From an uncultured Hyphomicrobiaceae bacterium (lineage in GTDB: Bacteria; Pseudomonadota; Alphaproteobacteria; Rhizobiales; CALHAX01), in assembly GCA_937931785.1 (NCBI GenBank), contig CALHAX010000030.1, positions 1 through 64,000 on the forward strand: 64,000 nucleotides of DNA, read 5' to 3'. Made by a program: the position numbers and the translations under genes. Below are positions 47,490 to 57,165 of this stretch, piece after piece; position 1 is the stretch's first letter, and the number at the start of each line of letters is the position of its first letter. The notes beneath the pieces are model-generated. The model made no database searches, was not told where the DNA came from, and saw nothing but the letters and a program-made list of their open reading frames with translations.

Positions 47490-50400
47490 CTATCCCACAT
47501 CCCGGAATTGTTCTGCCGTTGCCAAGTCTACGGAGACAAGCTGGCTCACACCCTTTTCCATCATGGTCACACCGAACAGGCGAGCCATGCGGGCCATGGT
47601 GTTGGGGTGGTGGGTGATGACGAGGAAGCGGGTGTCGGTCGAGCGGGACATTTCATCCATCAGGTCGCAGTAGCGATCGACGTTGGCATCATCCAGTGGG
47701 GCGTCGACTTCGTCGAGCACGCAGATCGGCGACGGGTTTGTCAAAAACACGGCGAAGGTGAGAGCGGTGGCGGTGAGAGCCTGCTCACCGCCGGAAAGCA
47801 GGCTCAGTGTGACGGGTTTTTTCCCCGGCGGGCGGGCGACAATCTCTAGACCGGCTTCGAGCGGGTCGTCGCTGTCGACGAGTTTCAGCTCCGCTTCGCC
47901 GCCATTGAACAATGTCTTGAACAGTCGCTGGAAATGGCTGTCGACCTTCTCGAAGGCGTCGAGCAGGCGGCGGCGAGCTTCCTTGTTTAGTTTCGAGATA
48001 CCCTGGCGTAACTGGGCGATTGCTTCTTCCAGGTCAGCGCGTTCGGTTTCCATACCGTCGAACTGTTCGGTGAGTTCCGCCAGTTCTTCTTCGGCGCGCA
48101 GGTTCACGCCACCGAGGCGTTCACGATCCGCCTTGAGGCGCTGCGCCTTGCGTTCAAGCTCCGCAAGCGGAGGGAGTTTTTCCGGGTCTACGGTACCGGC
48201 CAGTTCGAGGCATTTGTCCGGTGTGCATTCCAGCGTTTCGCGAATGGCGCGGGCCTGATCGGCCATACGCTCGCGCGCTGCCTCAAGGCGAGCTTCATTT
48301 CCGGCGCGTTTTTCCCGCAAAGTTGCGACTTTGGTCTGCGCTTCCCTGAGTGCCGCTTCTGCTGTGCGGCATTCTGTGTCGGCAATGGCAAGGCGGTCGG
48401 CGGCATCCTTGCGGGACTGCTCGGCCTTGGTGATTTCTTCCTGAAGGGACGCTTGTTTGTTAGAGATTGCCTCCGGCTGGCTCGCCAGCTTCTCGGATTC
48501 TGATGCAGTCTCTGCGATCCTCGTGTTCAAGCCCTTGATCTGCTGCGATGCGCTTTCGGTCCGCTTGGTCCAGCGTGCGATATCGTCTGTCAGCCGGGTG
48601 ATCCGGGTGGCCCTTTCCTGACGTTCCGTTGCGAGGCGAGCGACTTCGCTGCGCTTTTCGAGGGCCGTATTCCGTGCCGTCGTTACTGATGCCGACAAGG
48701 CTTCGACCCGTTCCGTCAATGCTGTTGGGTCATCGAGGCTTTCTGCTGCCATTGCGACGGCCGCCACGCTGCGGAGGGTTTCTGCAAGCTCGCTGGCAAT
48801 CCGCGCTTGCGACGTTGTGAGGGACGCGATCTGCTCTCGAGTCTTTTGCGCCTTGCGTTCCAGTTCTGCCAATGCATCACGCTGCCCGGCGAGTGCGGAC
48901 TGTTCCGTGCGCCATGCGTCGCGGAGTTTTTTCTCATTCGCGCGGGCGGTTTCTGCGGCCTGTTTGGCGCGCTCTGCAGCAGCAGCGGATTTTTTCGCCT
49001 TCTCATCCTGTACGGTGTGGTCCTGATCGAGGGCCTTCAATCGGTTGCGCATGGCGAGACGACGGGCGGCTGCGGTTTCTGCACCTGCCCGCATCACGAG
49101 GCCGTCCCAGCGCCACATACTGCCTTCGCGTGACACCAGCCGTTGGCCGGACGAGAGGACGCCCTGCAATTCATCGCCAAGGTTGTCCGGTACGACGCCG
49201 ATCTGGTTGAGGCGTCTGGCAAGCGCTTCGGGGGCCGTGACGTAGCGTGTGAGTGGAGTGGAATCAGCGGGGAGTTCAGGGCCTGGAACCGTCATCAATC
49301 CAGCGCGCCAGAATGTGCCCTGTTCGGATTCGTCTACAGGCAGGTCGAGTTCATCACCGAGCGCGGCGGCAAGCGCTTTTTCGTATCCGTCCTGTACGGT
49401 GGTTTGGTCGATGACAGGTCGAGACTTTGATGATTTCGACTTGGAGCCGATCAGGCGGGTGAGGGCGTCGCGCTCGGCTTCGATGTTCTTGAGCGCAATG
49501 CGTTCTTCGTTGGCTGTCGCCGTCGCCTTGCGCTCGTCGCCCGCACGGGCCTGGGCAAAATTCTCCGCGCCGATGGCCTGCTCCTCAAGTTCACGCAGCG
49601 CAACGGTTCGGGTTGTAATTTCGGTTGCGAGTGTTTCGGACTTCGCAAGCTCTGGTGCAGCAGTGTTCAGTGCGGACAGGTTGTTTGCAAGCTGCGATTG
49701 CTCGCTGGTCAGGCGATCGCGCCGCTTCTGCACATCCTGCTTTTGCGTTTCGATCCGGCGATGCTCTGCGGCAAGTTCGGCGCGCTGGCGGTTTGCCTCT
49801 GTTAGCTCGCTCTCCTGTGCGGCAAGTGCAGCGTTCGCTTGCTCCAGTGCTTGCGCTGCCTGCTCCTTTGACGCTGTCTCGTTCTCGGCGCTGGTCTTGA
49901 GGTTCGTCAGCTCGTTGGACAAGCGCGTGATTTCACTGGCTGCTTCGCTGGCTGCTTCCGTTTCGCGGGTGAGGTCGGATTTCAGTTGCACGAGACGGGC
50001 GCTCAACTCGTCAGTGCGTTCTTGCACGCGTTCACGCTCACGGTTGAGGTTTTCGTTTTCGAGTTTGAGGCGTTGCATGGCCGCAGCGCGTTCTGCTTCA
50101 CGGTCCCGCAATGGCTGGAGCGCCTTGTTGGCCATGAACTGAGTGCGTGTCGCGACCGACTCTGCTTCCGTCGCGCTTGCCAGATCGCGAACGATGCCCT
50201 GCAACCCCTGCTCGACATCCGCGACGGTCTTCTGCACGTCCAGCCAGCCAAGGTGGAAGATAATGGCTTCAGTTTCGCGGATTTCGCCAGCAATTTCCTT
50301 GTAGCGAATGGCTTGACGCGCCTGACGTTTCAGGCCGTTCATCTGCCCGTTCAACTGGCCGAGCAGATCTTCCATGCGCCCAAGGTTTCCGTCGGCGGCC

Positions 50401-50954
50401 CGGAGTTTTATTTCGGCTTCATGCTTGCGGGTATGAAGCCCGGCGATGCCCGCTGCGTCTTCCAGAATGCGGCGGCGTTTCTCCGGTTTGGCTGTGATCA
50501 ACTCGCCGATCTGTCCCTGACGGACAAGAGCGTGAGAGCGCGCTCCCGTTGCGGCATCCTCGAACAGCACCTTGACGTCGCGCGCACGAACTTCCTTGCC
50601 GTTGACCCGATAGATTGATCCGGCGTCGCGTTCGATCCGGCGGGTGATCTCGATGACGTCGTTTTCGTTGTACTCCGACGGCGCGGAACGTTCCGCGTTG
50701 TCCAGCGTGATCATCACTTCAGCCGCGTTGCGTTCGGGCCGTCCATCGGTGCCGGAAAAGATCACGTCCTCCATGGAGGAGGCGCGCATGCTCTTGTAAG
50801 AGGTTTCGCCCATCACCCAGCGGAGCGCTTCCAGCAGATTGGATTTGCCACAGCCGTTCGGTCCCACGACGCCCGTCAGGCCCGGCTCAATAAGCAGGTC
50901 CGTCGGTTCGACGAAGGATTTGAATCCGATCAGTCTGAGGCCTTTGATCTGCAA
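47490..50954 (-). CDS. smc: Chromosome segregation protein SMC
   Basis: Condensin ATPase of about 1154 residues. N-terminal head with Walker A GPNGCGKSN in LQIKGLRLIGFKSFVEPTD...VVGPNGCGKSNLLEALRWVMGE; long heptad-rich coiled coils; hinge near residues 510-650 (GYEKALAAALGDELDLP, WRAGLMTVPG); C-terminal head with LLSGGEQALTATAL and Walker B PICVLDEVDAPLDDANV. The TTG at 50954 puts the start exactly at the family N-terminus (MQIKGLRLIGFKSF); the track GTG at 50987 would add 11 residues with no clear ribosome binding site at either. Last gene after dciA and two dsbA genes. Confidence 0.96.
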   Translation of the reverse strand: MQIKGLRLIGFKSFVEPTDLLIEPGLTGVVGPNGCGKSNLLEALRWVMGETSYKSMRASSMEDVIFSGTDGRPERNAAEVMITLDNAERSAPSEYNENDVIEITRRIERDAGSIYRVNGKEVRARDVKVLFEDAATGARSHALVRQGQIGELITAKPEKRRRILEDAAGIAGLHTRKHEAEIKLRAADGNLGRMEDLLGQLNGQMNGLKRQARQAIRYKEIAGEIRETEAIIFHLGWLDVQKTVADVEQGLQGIVRDLASATEAESVATRTQFMANKALQPLRDREAERAAAMQRLKLENENLNRERERVQERTDELSARLVQLKSDLTRETEAASEAASEITRLSNELTNLKTSAENETASKEQAAQALEQANAALAAQESELTEANRQRAELAAEHRRIETQKQDVQKRRDRLTSEQSQLANNLSALNTAAPELAKSETLATEITTRTVALRELEEQAIGAENFAQARAGDERKATATANEERIALKNIEAERDALTRLIGSKSKSSKSRPVIDQTTVQDGYEKALAAALGDELDLPVDESEQGTFWRAGLMTVPGPELPADSTPLTRYVTAPEALARRLNQIGVVPDNLGDELQGVLSSGQRLVSREGSMWRWDGLVMRAGAETAAARRLAMRNRLKALDQDHTVQDEKAKKSAAAAERAKQAAETARANEKKLRDAWRTEQSALAGQRDALAELERKAQKTREQIASLTTSQARIASELAETLRSVAAVAMAAESLDDPTALTERVEALSASVTTARNTALEKRSEVARLATERQERATRITRLTDDIARWTKRTESASQQIKGLNTRIAETASESEKLASQPEAISNKQASLQEEITKAEQSRKDAADRLAIADTECRTAEAALREAQTKVATLREKRAGNEARLEAARERMADQARAIRETLECTPDKCLELAGTVDPEKLPPLAELERKAQRLKADRERLGGVNLRAEEELAELTEQFDGMETERADLEEAIAQLRQGISKLNKEARRRLLDAFEKVDSHFQRLFKTLFNGGEAELKLVDSDDPLEAGLEIVARPPGKKPVTLSLLSGGEQALTATALTFAVFLTNPSPICVLDEVDAPLDDANVDRYCDLMDEMSRSTDTRFLVITHHPNTMARMARLFGVTMMEKGVSQLVSVDLATAEQFRDVG

Positions 50955-51157
50955 GGGCGGTGGGTCTCCGGGCACACGCAGGCGCACTGGTGAATCAGAG
51001 CGCGATCTGGAGTTTTGTCTCAGGTCTGGCGGTCGGGATCAATGCTCTGGCCTGATGCAACTGTTCGTCAGTTGCAGGATTTTGCGCGGCTGTCGCCGTT
51101 GTGCCTCTGACATGGTGAACAGGAGCTTTGCGTATGGCGCGTGTTCGCGTTGACGAA

Positions 51158-51934
51158 TCAACCGGACGTTGTGGCCGATACGGATTGACCGGTTAGCATC
51201 GGATCGATGTGACCTCGCATGTCTTCTATCGATTGGAAGGATCGAATATGGGTCTGGTTGATAAAGAACGTCGGTGTGCCGATCACCCCGAGTTCGCGCC
51301 CCCTGTCTTTGGACCATTTCACGCCCGCAATCAGTTTTTCATTCTTGAGGCATGCCTCGAAGGCTGCGCGTGTCATCCCGGTCTTTGCGGCAATGGCGTA
51401 GATCTTGTCAGGCCGAACTTCTTGCGAGACCCATTTTTCCTGATTGGTCAGGTACAGGTCGTACAACTTGAAGTAGTCCTTCTTTGGTGCGCAGCGGGTG
51501 ATGAGTGCCGCATTTCCAGAGGAACGGCCGATCGGAAACTCGCGCAGGATATAGTGCACCTTTCCGGTGTCGACGTATTCCTTCTTGAAGGTTGGCCAGG
51601 TTTGCTCGCGAAACGCGCGACAGTGCGGGCAGGTCCATGATCCGTATTCGATCACTGTCACCCTGGCGTTCGGATTCCCCAGTGTTCGATCTTCGAGGGG
51701 GCCCGCTTCCTTGAGTTGAGCAATAGTGGGGTTTTTGATGACTTCACGCCGCGTGGATGTGCTTTCCGGAGCGCCGTCGCGTGAGAATATGGAATTCGCG
51801 TTCCCGTCAGTGCCATTCTGAAGGCCCGCCGAGATCAGCGTTCCGTCGTTCTGGGTGCACGCAGAGACGAAGACCGCGAAGCTGACCGCTGCGATCCAGT
51901 TTGCACCGTTAACCCGCTGTAATGGCACGATCAT
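51158..51934 (-). CDS. DsbA family lipoprotein-like oxidoreductase
   Basis: A 258-residue thioredoxin-fold DsbA relative with C-P-H-C in VIEYGSWTCPHCRAFREQTWPTF and the cis-proline in GVIGTPTFFINQ. The hydrophobic N-terminus NWIAAVSFAVFVSAC ends in a lipobox-like FVSAC, so it is probably a lipoprotein. ATG 51934 follows GGGGGAG closely; the track TTG start is 9 residues earlier. It is 60 bases downstream of another DsbA gene and upstream of smc, an arrangement typical of alphaproteobacteria. DsbB is not in the window. Confidence 0.9.
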   Translation of the reverse strand: MIVPLQRVNGANWIAAVSFAVFVSACTQNDGTLISAGLQNGTDGNANSIFSRDGAPESTSTRREVIKNPTIAQLKEAGPLEDRTLGNPNARVTVIEYGSWTCPHCRAFREQTWPTFKKEYVDTGKVHYILREFPIGRSSGNAALITRCAPKKDYFKLYDLYLTNQEKWVSQEVRPDKIYAIAAKTGMTRAAFEACLKNEKLIAGVKWSKDRGRELGVIGTPTFFINQTHIRSFQSIEDMRGHIDPMLTGQSVSATTSG

Positions 51935-51994
51935 TACTCCCCCGTTCTGGTGCAAAGCCAAACACCAGGTGACGCGTAGTCATGCCAGATGGAA

Positions 51995-52714
51995 CTAGCT
52001 GTTTTCCAGCAGTGCGTCGATGGTTGCTGACAATCCAGATATGCTCGAATTGCCGGTGAACTTGCGACCGTTGAGGAAGAGCGTTGGTGTTGAGCGTACG
52101 CCGAAGTCGTCAGCGCCACGCTTGCGGATCCAAAGGATGCCGTCGACAAGCTTCTGGTCCTTGAGGCACTTGTCGAAACTTTCGCGTGTAAATCCGGCTT
52201 GCTTGGCGATCTCGCGAAGCGGTGGAACAGGGTTGCCGCCCGAGAATGCCCATTTCTCCTGCTGAGCGAACAGGACGTTCGTCAGGGCGTAGTGTTTTTC
52301 AGGTCCGGCACAACGCGCCAGCATGGAAGCCGCTGTTGCGAGGTTGTCGAGTGGGAACTCGCGCAGGATCACTCGCAATTTCCCCGTGTCGACGTATTTT
52401 TTCTTGAGCTCGCCCAGCACCCCGGTGTGGAAGCGCGCGCAATGTGGGCAGGTCATTGAGGCGTATTCGACAAGTGTGACCGGGGCGTCGACCTTGCCTA
52501 TGGACATATCCGGGATGTCGCCGGCCTTCATGAATTTGTCCATGTCCACCTGGCTGCCAAGCGCTTCCTGAGCCTTGGCCGGCTTTACTGCGAAAAGTGC
52601 AGCGCCAGTTGTGGCGATCAGTCCAAGTCCTGCTGCGGCCAAGATGGCATCGCGTCGGTTGACCTCAAAGGTATCAATCGCTGCAGTTTGGGCGAGCATC
52701 TTGTCTTGCGGCAT
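51995..52714 (-). CDS. DsbA family protein, exported
   Basis: A 239-residue DsbA/thioredoxin-fold protein with C-P-H-C in LVEYASMTCPHCARFHTGVLGEL and cis-proline in VRSTPTLFLNGRKF. A Tat-like NRRDAILAAAGLGLIATTGAALFA precedes the cleavage region FAVKPAKAQ, so export to the periplasm is expected. GGGGAGACC is well placed before the ATG at 52714. It forms a tandem pair with the lipoprotein-like DsbA downstream. Confidence 0.93.
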   Translation of the reverse strand: MPQDKMLAQTAAIDTFEVNRRDAILAAAGLGLIATTGAALFAVKPAKAQEALGSQVDMDKFMKAGDIPDMSIGKVDAPVTLVEYASMTCPHCARFHTGVLGELKKKYVDTGKLRVILREFPLDNLATAASMLARCAGPEKHYALTNVLFAQQEKWAFSGGNPVPPLREIAKQAGFTRESFDKCLKDQKLVDGILWIRKRGADDFGVRSTPTLFLNGRKFTGNSSISGLSATIDALLENS

Positions 52715-52931
52715 TAATCTGGTCTCCCCTGAGATCTGAATAGATACTTAAAACGCAGTTTGTTCGAAAGCACCATAGTACGAGACAAAGGGCTCATTCA
52801 TGGCGCAAACCATACATTTTCTAAGATTACTGCGGGATTTGCGGCCACAGCAATCACATTGATGTGTGATTTGACGGCATTACGTCTCATGTGAGTTGGA
52901 TCGCGGTGGATCGTTTTGGCCTGGACCGTTC

Positions 52932-53450
52932 TCAGGCGACGCGTCGCGCAAGGCCGGCAAGGGCTTCGCGCAATTGTGGATTCTCTATCTTTGCGAGATC
53001 ATCCACACGTGCACGCGATAGAACGTCGCGCGGTTTGGGCGTCGGATTACGCTTCGGATCGAGACGGATCTCGCTCAGAGGTGCCTGCAGAACACGGAGT
53101 GCTGCGATGGCCCGGTAGCCGAAATACTGGTTGATGCGATCAATGATCTGATCCGATTGATGCTGCAACTCAATCGCCAAGGGACCGTCAACACGGAGCA
53201 GCAGCGTGCCACCCGTCTCGCAGTGCGGCCGTTTGTCATCGGAGAACTCATCCTGTGACACCTTTGGCCATTTGACCTTTTCGGGGTTCGTGAACGCAGC
53301 CATTTGCGGACCAACGATCGCCTTCCAGTCCGTCAGAAGCGCCGCTGCCGGGAAGCCGAATTTCTGGAATGCCTTCTTCGTGACGTCAGGTAGAAACGCA
53401 CCGACAGCCTTTGCGGCTCCGCGATAGGGAGTCTTCTTTGTTTTTTGCAT
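52932..53450 (-). CDS. DciA family protein (DUF721)
   Basis: A 172-residue protein carrying the DUF721/DciA domain found in bacteria lacking DnaC-type loaders, where it helps load the DnaB helicase. Seen: FGFPAAALLTDWKAIVGPQMAAFTNPEKVKWPKV and LLLRVDGPLAIELQHQSDQIIDRINQYFGYRAIAALRVLQAPL. The C-terminus RVDDLAKIENPQLREALAGLARRVA is helical and typical of alphaproteobacterial members. It is divergent from mutY by about 80 bases and heads the dciA-dsbA-dsbA-smc series. Confidence 0.93.
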   Translation of the reverse strand: MQKTKKTPYRGAAKAVGAFLPDVTKKAFQKFGFPAAALLTDWKAIVGPQMAAFTNPEKVKWPKVSQDEFSDDKRPHCETGGTLLLRVDGPLAIELQHQSDQIIDRINQYFGYRAIAALRVLQAPLSEIRLDPKRNPTPKPRDVLSRARVDDLAKIENPQLREALAGLARRVA

Positions 53451-53530
53451 AAACGCCCACCAGCCCAGCGAGGTTTCAAAAATCTGTTGGTCAAACTAAC
53501 ATCGCGCGGGTGATTCGGGGGAATAAGGGC

Positions 53531-54658
53531 ATGGAGCTGGCGGTGACTGGTGCTGAAAAGCCACGCAAAACGCGCCGTCCGACCGTCAAGGCGCCGCCGA
53601 TCTCCGAACTGCTATTGAGCTGGTACGGATCAGAGCGGCGTGACCTGCCGTGGCGTGCCCCTCCCGGACAGCGGACTGATCCGTATGGTGTGTGGCTCTC
53701 GGAAGTGATGCTGCAGCAGACCACCGTAAAGGCGGTCATTCCCTACTATCACAAATTCCTGAAGCTCTGGCCGACGGTCGGCGATCTTGCTGCGGCGGAC
53801 CGCGAGGAGATTCTGACGGCGTGGGCCGGGCTCGGATATTATTCTCGGGCCAACAATTTGCATCTGTGCGCGCAAACCGTGGTTGCAGAGTTTGGTGGTG
53901 CGTTCCCGTGCTGTGAGTTTGAGCTGAGGAAGTTACCGGGGATCGGTCCTTACACGGCGGCTGCGATTTCCGCGATTGCGTTCGGTCGCAAGGCGACGCC
54001 GGTGGACGGCAACATCGAACGGGTCATGGCACGGGTGTTTGCCGTGCAGGATCCCTTGCCCGGAGCGAAGGCCAAGTTGAAGGCGCATGCCGAGGCGATG
54101 ACACCGGCCATGTTTGCGGGAGATTTTGCGCAGGCTCAGATGGATCTCGGTGCTACGATCTGCACGCCGAAGTCGCCATCTTGCATGATGTGTCCGCTCA
54201 AGGATCACTGCAAGGCGCGTGCGAAGGGGATCGAGGCGCAATTGCCGCGAAAAGCCGCCAAGCCTGCGAAGCCGGAGAGAAATTGTCTGGCGTTCGTTGC
54301 CCTGCGTGCGGATGGAAAAGTTCTGTTGCGCAAGCGCGAAAGCAAGGGTCTGCTCGCCAATATGATCGAGGTGCCTTCAACCGTGTGGGATAGCACGGTG
54401 GTCAATGTCGACGACGCGCTGGCCTCTCCACCGATTTCGGGCGACTGGTGGATGGTTCCCGGATCTGTCGTGCATACATTCACGCACTTCCGGCTGACGG
54501 TGCAAGTGGTCCGCGCCGTTGTACCCGCGTCCGCGTCGCTCACGCTGTGGGCGGAGCAGGAACGCTGCCGATGGATCGCGCGGGGAGAACTGGACGGGCA
54601 AGCGTTACCGAGCGTGATGCGGAAAATATTGGCACACGGGTTGGGAGATGTCGGATAG
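53531..54658 (+). CDS. mutY: A/G-specific adenine glycosylase
   Basis: Removes adenine mispaired with 8-oxoguanine. 375 residues: catalytic glutamate E58 in VWLSEVMLQQTTVKAVIPYY, helix-hairpin-helix and catalytic aspartate in KLPGIGPYTAAAISAIAFGRKATPVDGNIERV, iron-sulfur cysteines C-X6-C-X2-C-X5-C in CTPKSPSCMMCPLKDHC, and a C-terminal NUDIX-like domain recognising 8-oxoguanine. ATG 53531 follows GGGGGA by 8 bases; the track start GTG 53510 is less likely. Confidence 0.97.
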   Translation: MELAVTGAEKPRKTRRPTVKAPPISELLLSWYGSERRDLPWRAPPGQRTDPYGVWLSEVMLQQTTVKAVIPYYHKFLKLWPTVGDLAAADREEILTAWAGLGYYSRANNLHLCAQTVVAEFGGAFPCCEFELRKLPGIGPYTAAAISAIAFGRKATPVDGNIERVMARVFAVQDPLPGAKAKLKAHAEAMTPAMFAGDFAQAQMDLGATICTPKSPSCMMCPLKDHCKARAKGIEAQLPRKAAKPAKPERNCLAFVALRADGKVLLRKRESKGLLANMIEVPSTVWDSTVVNVDDALASPPISGDWWMVPGSVVHTFTHFRLTVQVVRAVVPASASLTLWAEQERCRWIARGELDGQALPSVMRKILAHGLGDVG

Positions 54659-54994
54659 GAGCTTTGCTCCTCGCAGGATCTCATGTTGTGGTTTGCTGAA
54701 TTGGTGACATCTTTTCAACGATAGCTACAAACTTTTAGTCTTTGAACTGCGGACTGGATAGCCTGCGGCTCACGGTCGCAGAGTATTTATTGGCGATTGA
54801 TGTTCGGCCGCCTCCTTGTCGCAAGCGGTTCGCTCGAACGTGTTCGGGCGCCACTATCGTATGCCACTACAAGACCGCCTCTACGGCGAGCCGACGACCA
54901 TATGGAACAACAAGATGCCCTTCTCTGGGCCGTCGCAAGGCGGGCCAACCGCCTGCGTGTTCCATGAAGGTGAACCACAGGGAGGGCCTGCCCC
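54659..54994. other. Intergenic region upstream of soxC
   Basis: A 336-base spacer. A small hairpin AGGAGC-TTT-GCTCCT overlaps the mutY stop, another (AGGCGG/CCGCCT, 54938-54954) lies near the soxC start, and GGAGGG is 8 bases before the soxC ATG. A 45-codon ORF (54861-54998) ends in an ATGA overlap with soxC but shows no recognisable family. Confidence 0.5.
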
Positions 54995-56425
54995 ATGACA
55001 ATGAGGACCAAAGATACGCTCGACTATCCAGATCTCACCGAGTTTGATGAAAACATTCGCGATACGGTGCAAGGTATGGCTGACGCAGAGCGACGCGCCA
55101 TTGCAGCACCTACGCAAGAGACGGAAGACTGTCCCTGCAAGGATGGCATGTTTCCCCAGCAGGACCGCCGTTCGTTTCTCCTGAGTGCTGCGGCAGGAGC
55201 GGCGGCTGCTGGCTTGTTGCCGAAGGTTGCACACGCTGAAGCCCCGGCAGGCGCATTCGAGTTCCCGGTTCCAGACGATCCAACCAAGGTACAGGGACGG
55301 TTGACCAACGACGACGGTGGATACGGTTCGCGATCTCAGTTCGAATCTGCGGCGCGCTGGCGTTTTCCAACAAAGACCAAGGAGTCATCCTGGACGATGA
55401 CGCCATTGGCTGACAGTCAGGGGATTATTACTCCGTCTGGTCTGCATTTCGAACGCCACCACGGCGGCATTCCGACAATTGATCCCGACAAACATACTCT
55501 TATCGTGCATGGCATGGCCGACAAGCCAAAAAAATATACGATGGCAGATCTCAAGAGATTTCCATCCACGTCCCGGATTAATTTCATCGAGTGTTCGGGG
55601 AACGGCCTGACAGAGTTCAAGGCACCATATCTCAAGACGGTTCAGGGTACACACGGGCTTACCAGCACGTCCGAATGGACCGGTGTGCCCTTGTCTACAA
55701 TTCTCAGCGAGGTCGGAGTTCAGGACGGTGCAGCATGGATTCTTGCCGAAGGTGCCGATGCTGCGGTGATGACGCGTAGCGTTCCTCTCGACAAGGCGTG
55801 GGGCGATGCCATGCTTGCGTACGCACAGAACGGCGAGGCCATTCGGCCCGAACAAGGCTACCCGTTGCGACTCGTTTTACCGGGTTACGAGGGCAATACG
55901 CACATCAAGTGGTTGCGTCGTCTGGAGATCAGCGACAAGCCGTTTATGACACGAGAGGAGACATCGAAATACACGGACGTTCTTGATACGGGTAAGGCCC
56001 GTCAGTTCTCCTTCGACATGGAGGCAAAATCGGTCATCACATTTCCTTCGGGTGAAATGAAACTTCCCGGCGCTGGATTTTATGAAATCACTGGGTTGGC
56101 CTGGTCTGGTCGTGGAACGATCCGGCAGGTGGAAGTCACAACAGATGGTGGGAAGACCTGGAATATCGCTGCTCTGCAGGCCCCCGTACTCCCGATTTGC
56201 CATACCCGCTTTCGCTTCCCCTGGAGGTGGGACGGTAATCCCGCACTCATCGCAAGCCGGTGCATTGACGAGACCGGGTACGTGCAGCCGACGATTGCGG
56301 ACATCAACAAGGTTCGTGGCGTCAACGGTCATCCCAAGTTTGCATCAATCTATCATCTGAACGGGATCATGGCCTGGCAGGTAGGTGCGGACGGCTCAGT
56401 CGCAAATGCGGCGCATCAGGTTTGA
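54995..56425 (+). CDS. soxC: Sulfite dehydrogenase, molybdopterin subunit (SoxC-like)
   Basis: Periplasmic molybdenum enzyme of the sulfite oxidase family, oxidising sulfite or Sox-bound sulfur. 476 residues: an unusually long 55-residue n-region, a Tat signal (DRRSFLLSAAAGAAAAGLLPKVAHA), the Mo-pterin domain with the cysteine ligand in INFIECSGNGLTE, and the C-terminal dimerisation domain (GLAWSGRGTIRQVEVTTDGGKTW). GGAGGG precedes ATG 54995 by 8 bases. The next gene encodes a cytochrome c, its likely electron acceptor. Other sox genes are absent. Confidence 0.92.
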   Translation: MTMRTKDTLDYPDLTEFDENIRDTVQGMADAERRAIAAPTQETEDCPCKDGMFPQQDRRSFLLSAAAGAAAAGLLPKVAHAEAPAGAFEFPVPDDPTKVQGRLTNDDGGYGSRSQFESAARWRFPTKTKESSWTMTPLADSQGIITPSGLHFERHHGGIPTIDPDKHTLIVHGMADKPKKYTMADLKRFPSTSRINFIECSGNGLTEFKAPYLKTVQGTHGLTSTSEWTGVPLSTILSEVGVQDGAAWILAEGADAAVMTRSVPLDKAWGDAMLAYAQNGEAIRPEQGYPLRLVLPGYEGNTHIKWLRRLEISDKPFMTREETSKYTDVLDTGKARQFSFDMEAKSVITFPSGEMKLPGAGFYEITGLAWSGRGTIRQVEVTTDGGKTWNIAALQAPVLPICHTRFRFPWRWDGNPALIASRCIDETGYVQPTIADINKVRGVNGHPKFASIYHLNGIMAWQVGADGSVANAAHQV

Positions 56426-56496
56426 GAGCGCAAATCATCACAACTGGTTGGTCTCGAATGTCTTCAGAGATTCGGGACACGTGATTGGAGGAAAAC

Positions 56497-57075
56497 ATGT
56501 TTGAATATTGGACGTCGAAACTGTGCCGCCCCGCCATTGCTGTTGCAATCCTGCCGTTCGGACTGCTGCTTGCCGCATCCGCAGCGAACGCCGAAGGTTT
56601 TGGATTTGGCACAACGCCAACTGCTGCGGAAATTGCGGCGATCGATATAGATGTCATGCCGGATGGACGCGGGTTGCCGCCAGGATCGGGCACGGTCGCG
56701 CAGGGCAAGGCGCTCTACGAACAGAATTGCGTGGCATGTCACGGTGAGAATCTGGAGGGTGTTGCTGCGACCGGAGGAGCCGCATTGATTGGCGGTCGTG
56801 GTTCAATCGGCACACCCAAAACCAAGAAAACTGTCGAAAGTTACTGGCCTTATGCGTCGACACTTTACGACTATGTGAAACGGGCCATGCCCTTTACTGC
56901 GCCCGGTTCGCTCAAGGACGATGAAATCTACGCGCTCTCGGCCTACATCCTGAACCGAGCCAACATCATTGGCGAAAACGATGTGATGAACGCCGATACT
57001 CTCGCGAAGGTGCAAATGCCGAACAAAGACGGGTTTATTTCCGATGCGCGTCCGGACGTGCATAATTATCGCTGA
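56497..57075 (+). CDS. Monoheme c-type cytochrome, partner of SoxC
   Basis: A 192-residue exported cytochrome c: signal peptide (AIAVAILPFGLLLAASAANA), heme motif C-V-A-C-H in ALYEQNCVACHGENLEG, and a distal methionine likely in KRAMPFTAPGSLKDDEIYALSAYIL. Only one CXXCH is seen, whereas classical SoxD has two heme domains. GGAGGAAAAC precedes ATG 56497. It lies 71 bases after soxC, so the two form a sulfite:cytochrome c oxidoreductase unit feeding the aa3 oxidase. Confidence 0.9.
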   Translation: MFEYWTSKLCRPAIAVAILPFGLLLAASAANAEGFGFGTTPTAAEIAAIDIDVMPDGRGLPPGSGTVAQGKALYEQNCVACHGENLEGVAATGGAALIGGRGSIGTPKTKKTVESYWPYASTLYDYVKRAMPFTAPGSLKDDEIYALSAYILNRANIIGENDVMNADTLAKVQMPNKDGFISDARPDVHNYR

Positions 57076-57118
57076 TCTGGCGAGTTGAATCCGGTCGTAG
57101 CGATCGGAGCAAAAAGAG

Positions 57119-57165
57119 TTGTCCCGAACCTGAATTGGGTTTGGGGTCACTCATCGTCGGGACAA
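57119..57165. repeat. Inverted repeat TTGTCCCGA...TCGGGACAA downstream of the cytochrome gene
   Basis: Perfect 9-base arms (57119-57127 and 57157-57165) around a 29-base loop that itself contains AACC/GGTT. A third partial copy, TTGTCCCG, begins at 57183. It lies in the convergent gap between the cytochrome and FAD oxidoreductase genes; a bidirectional terminator is possible but there is no T-run. Confidence 0.5.
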
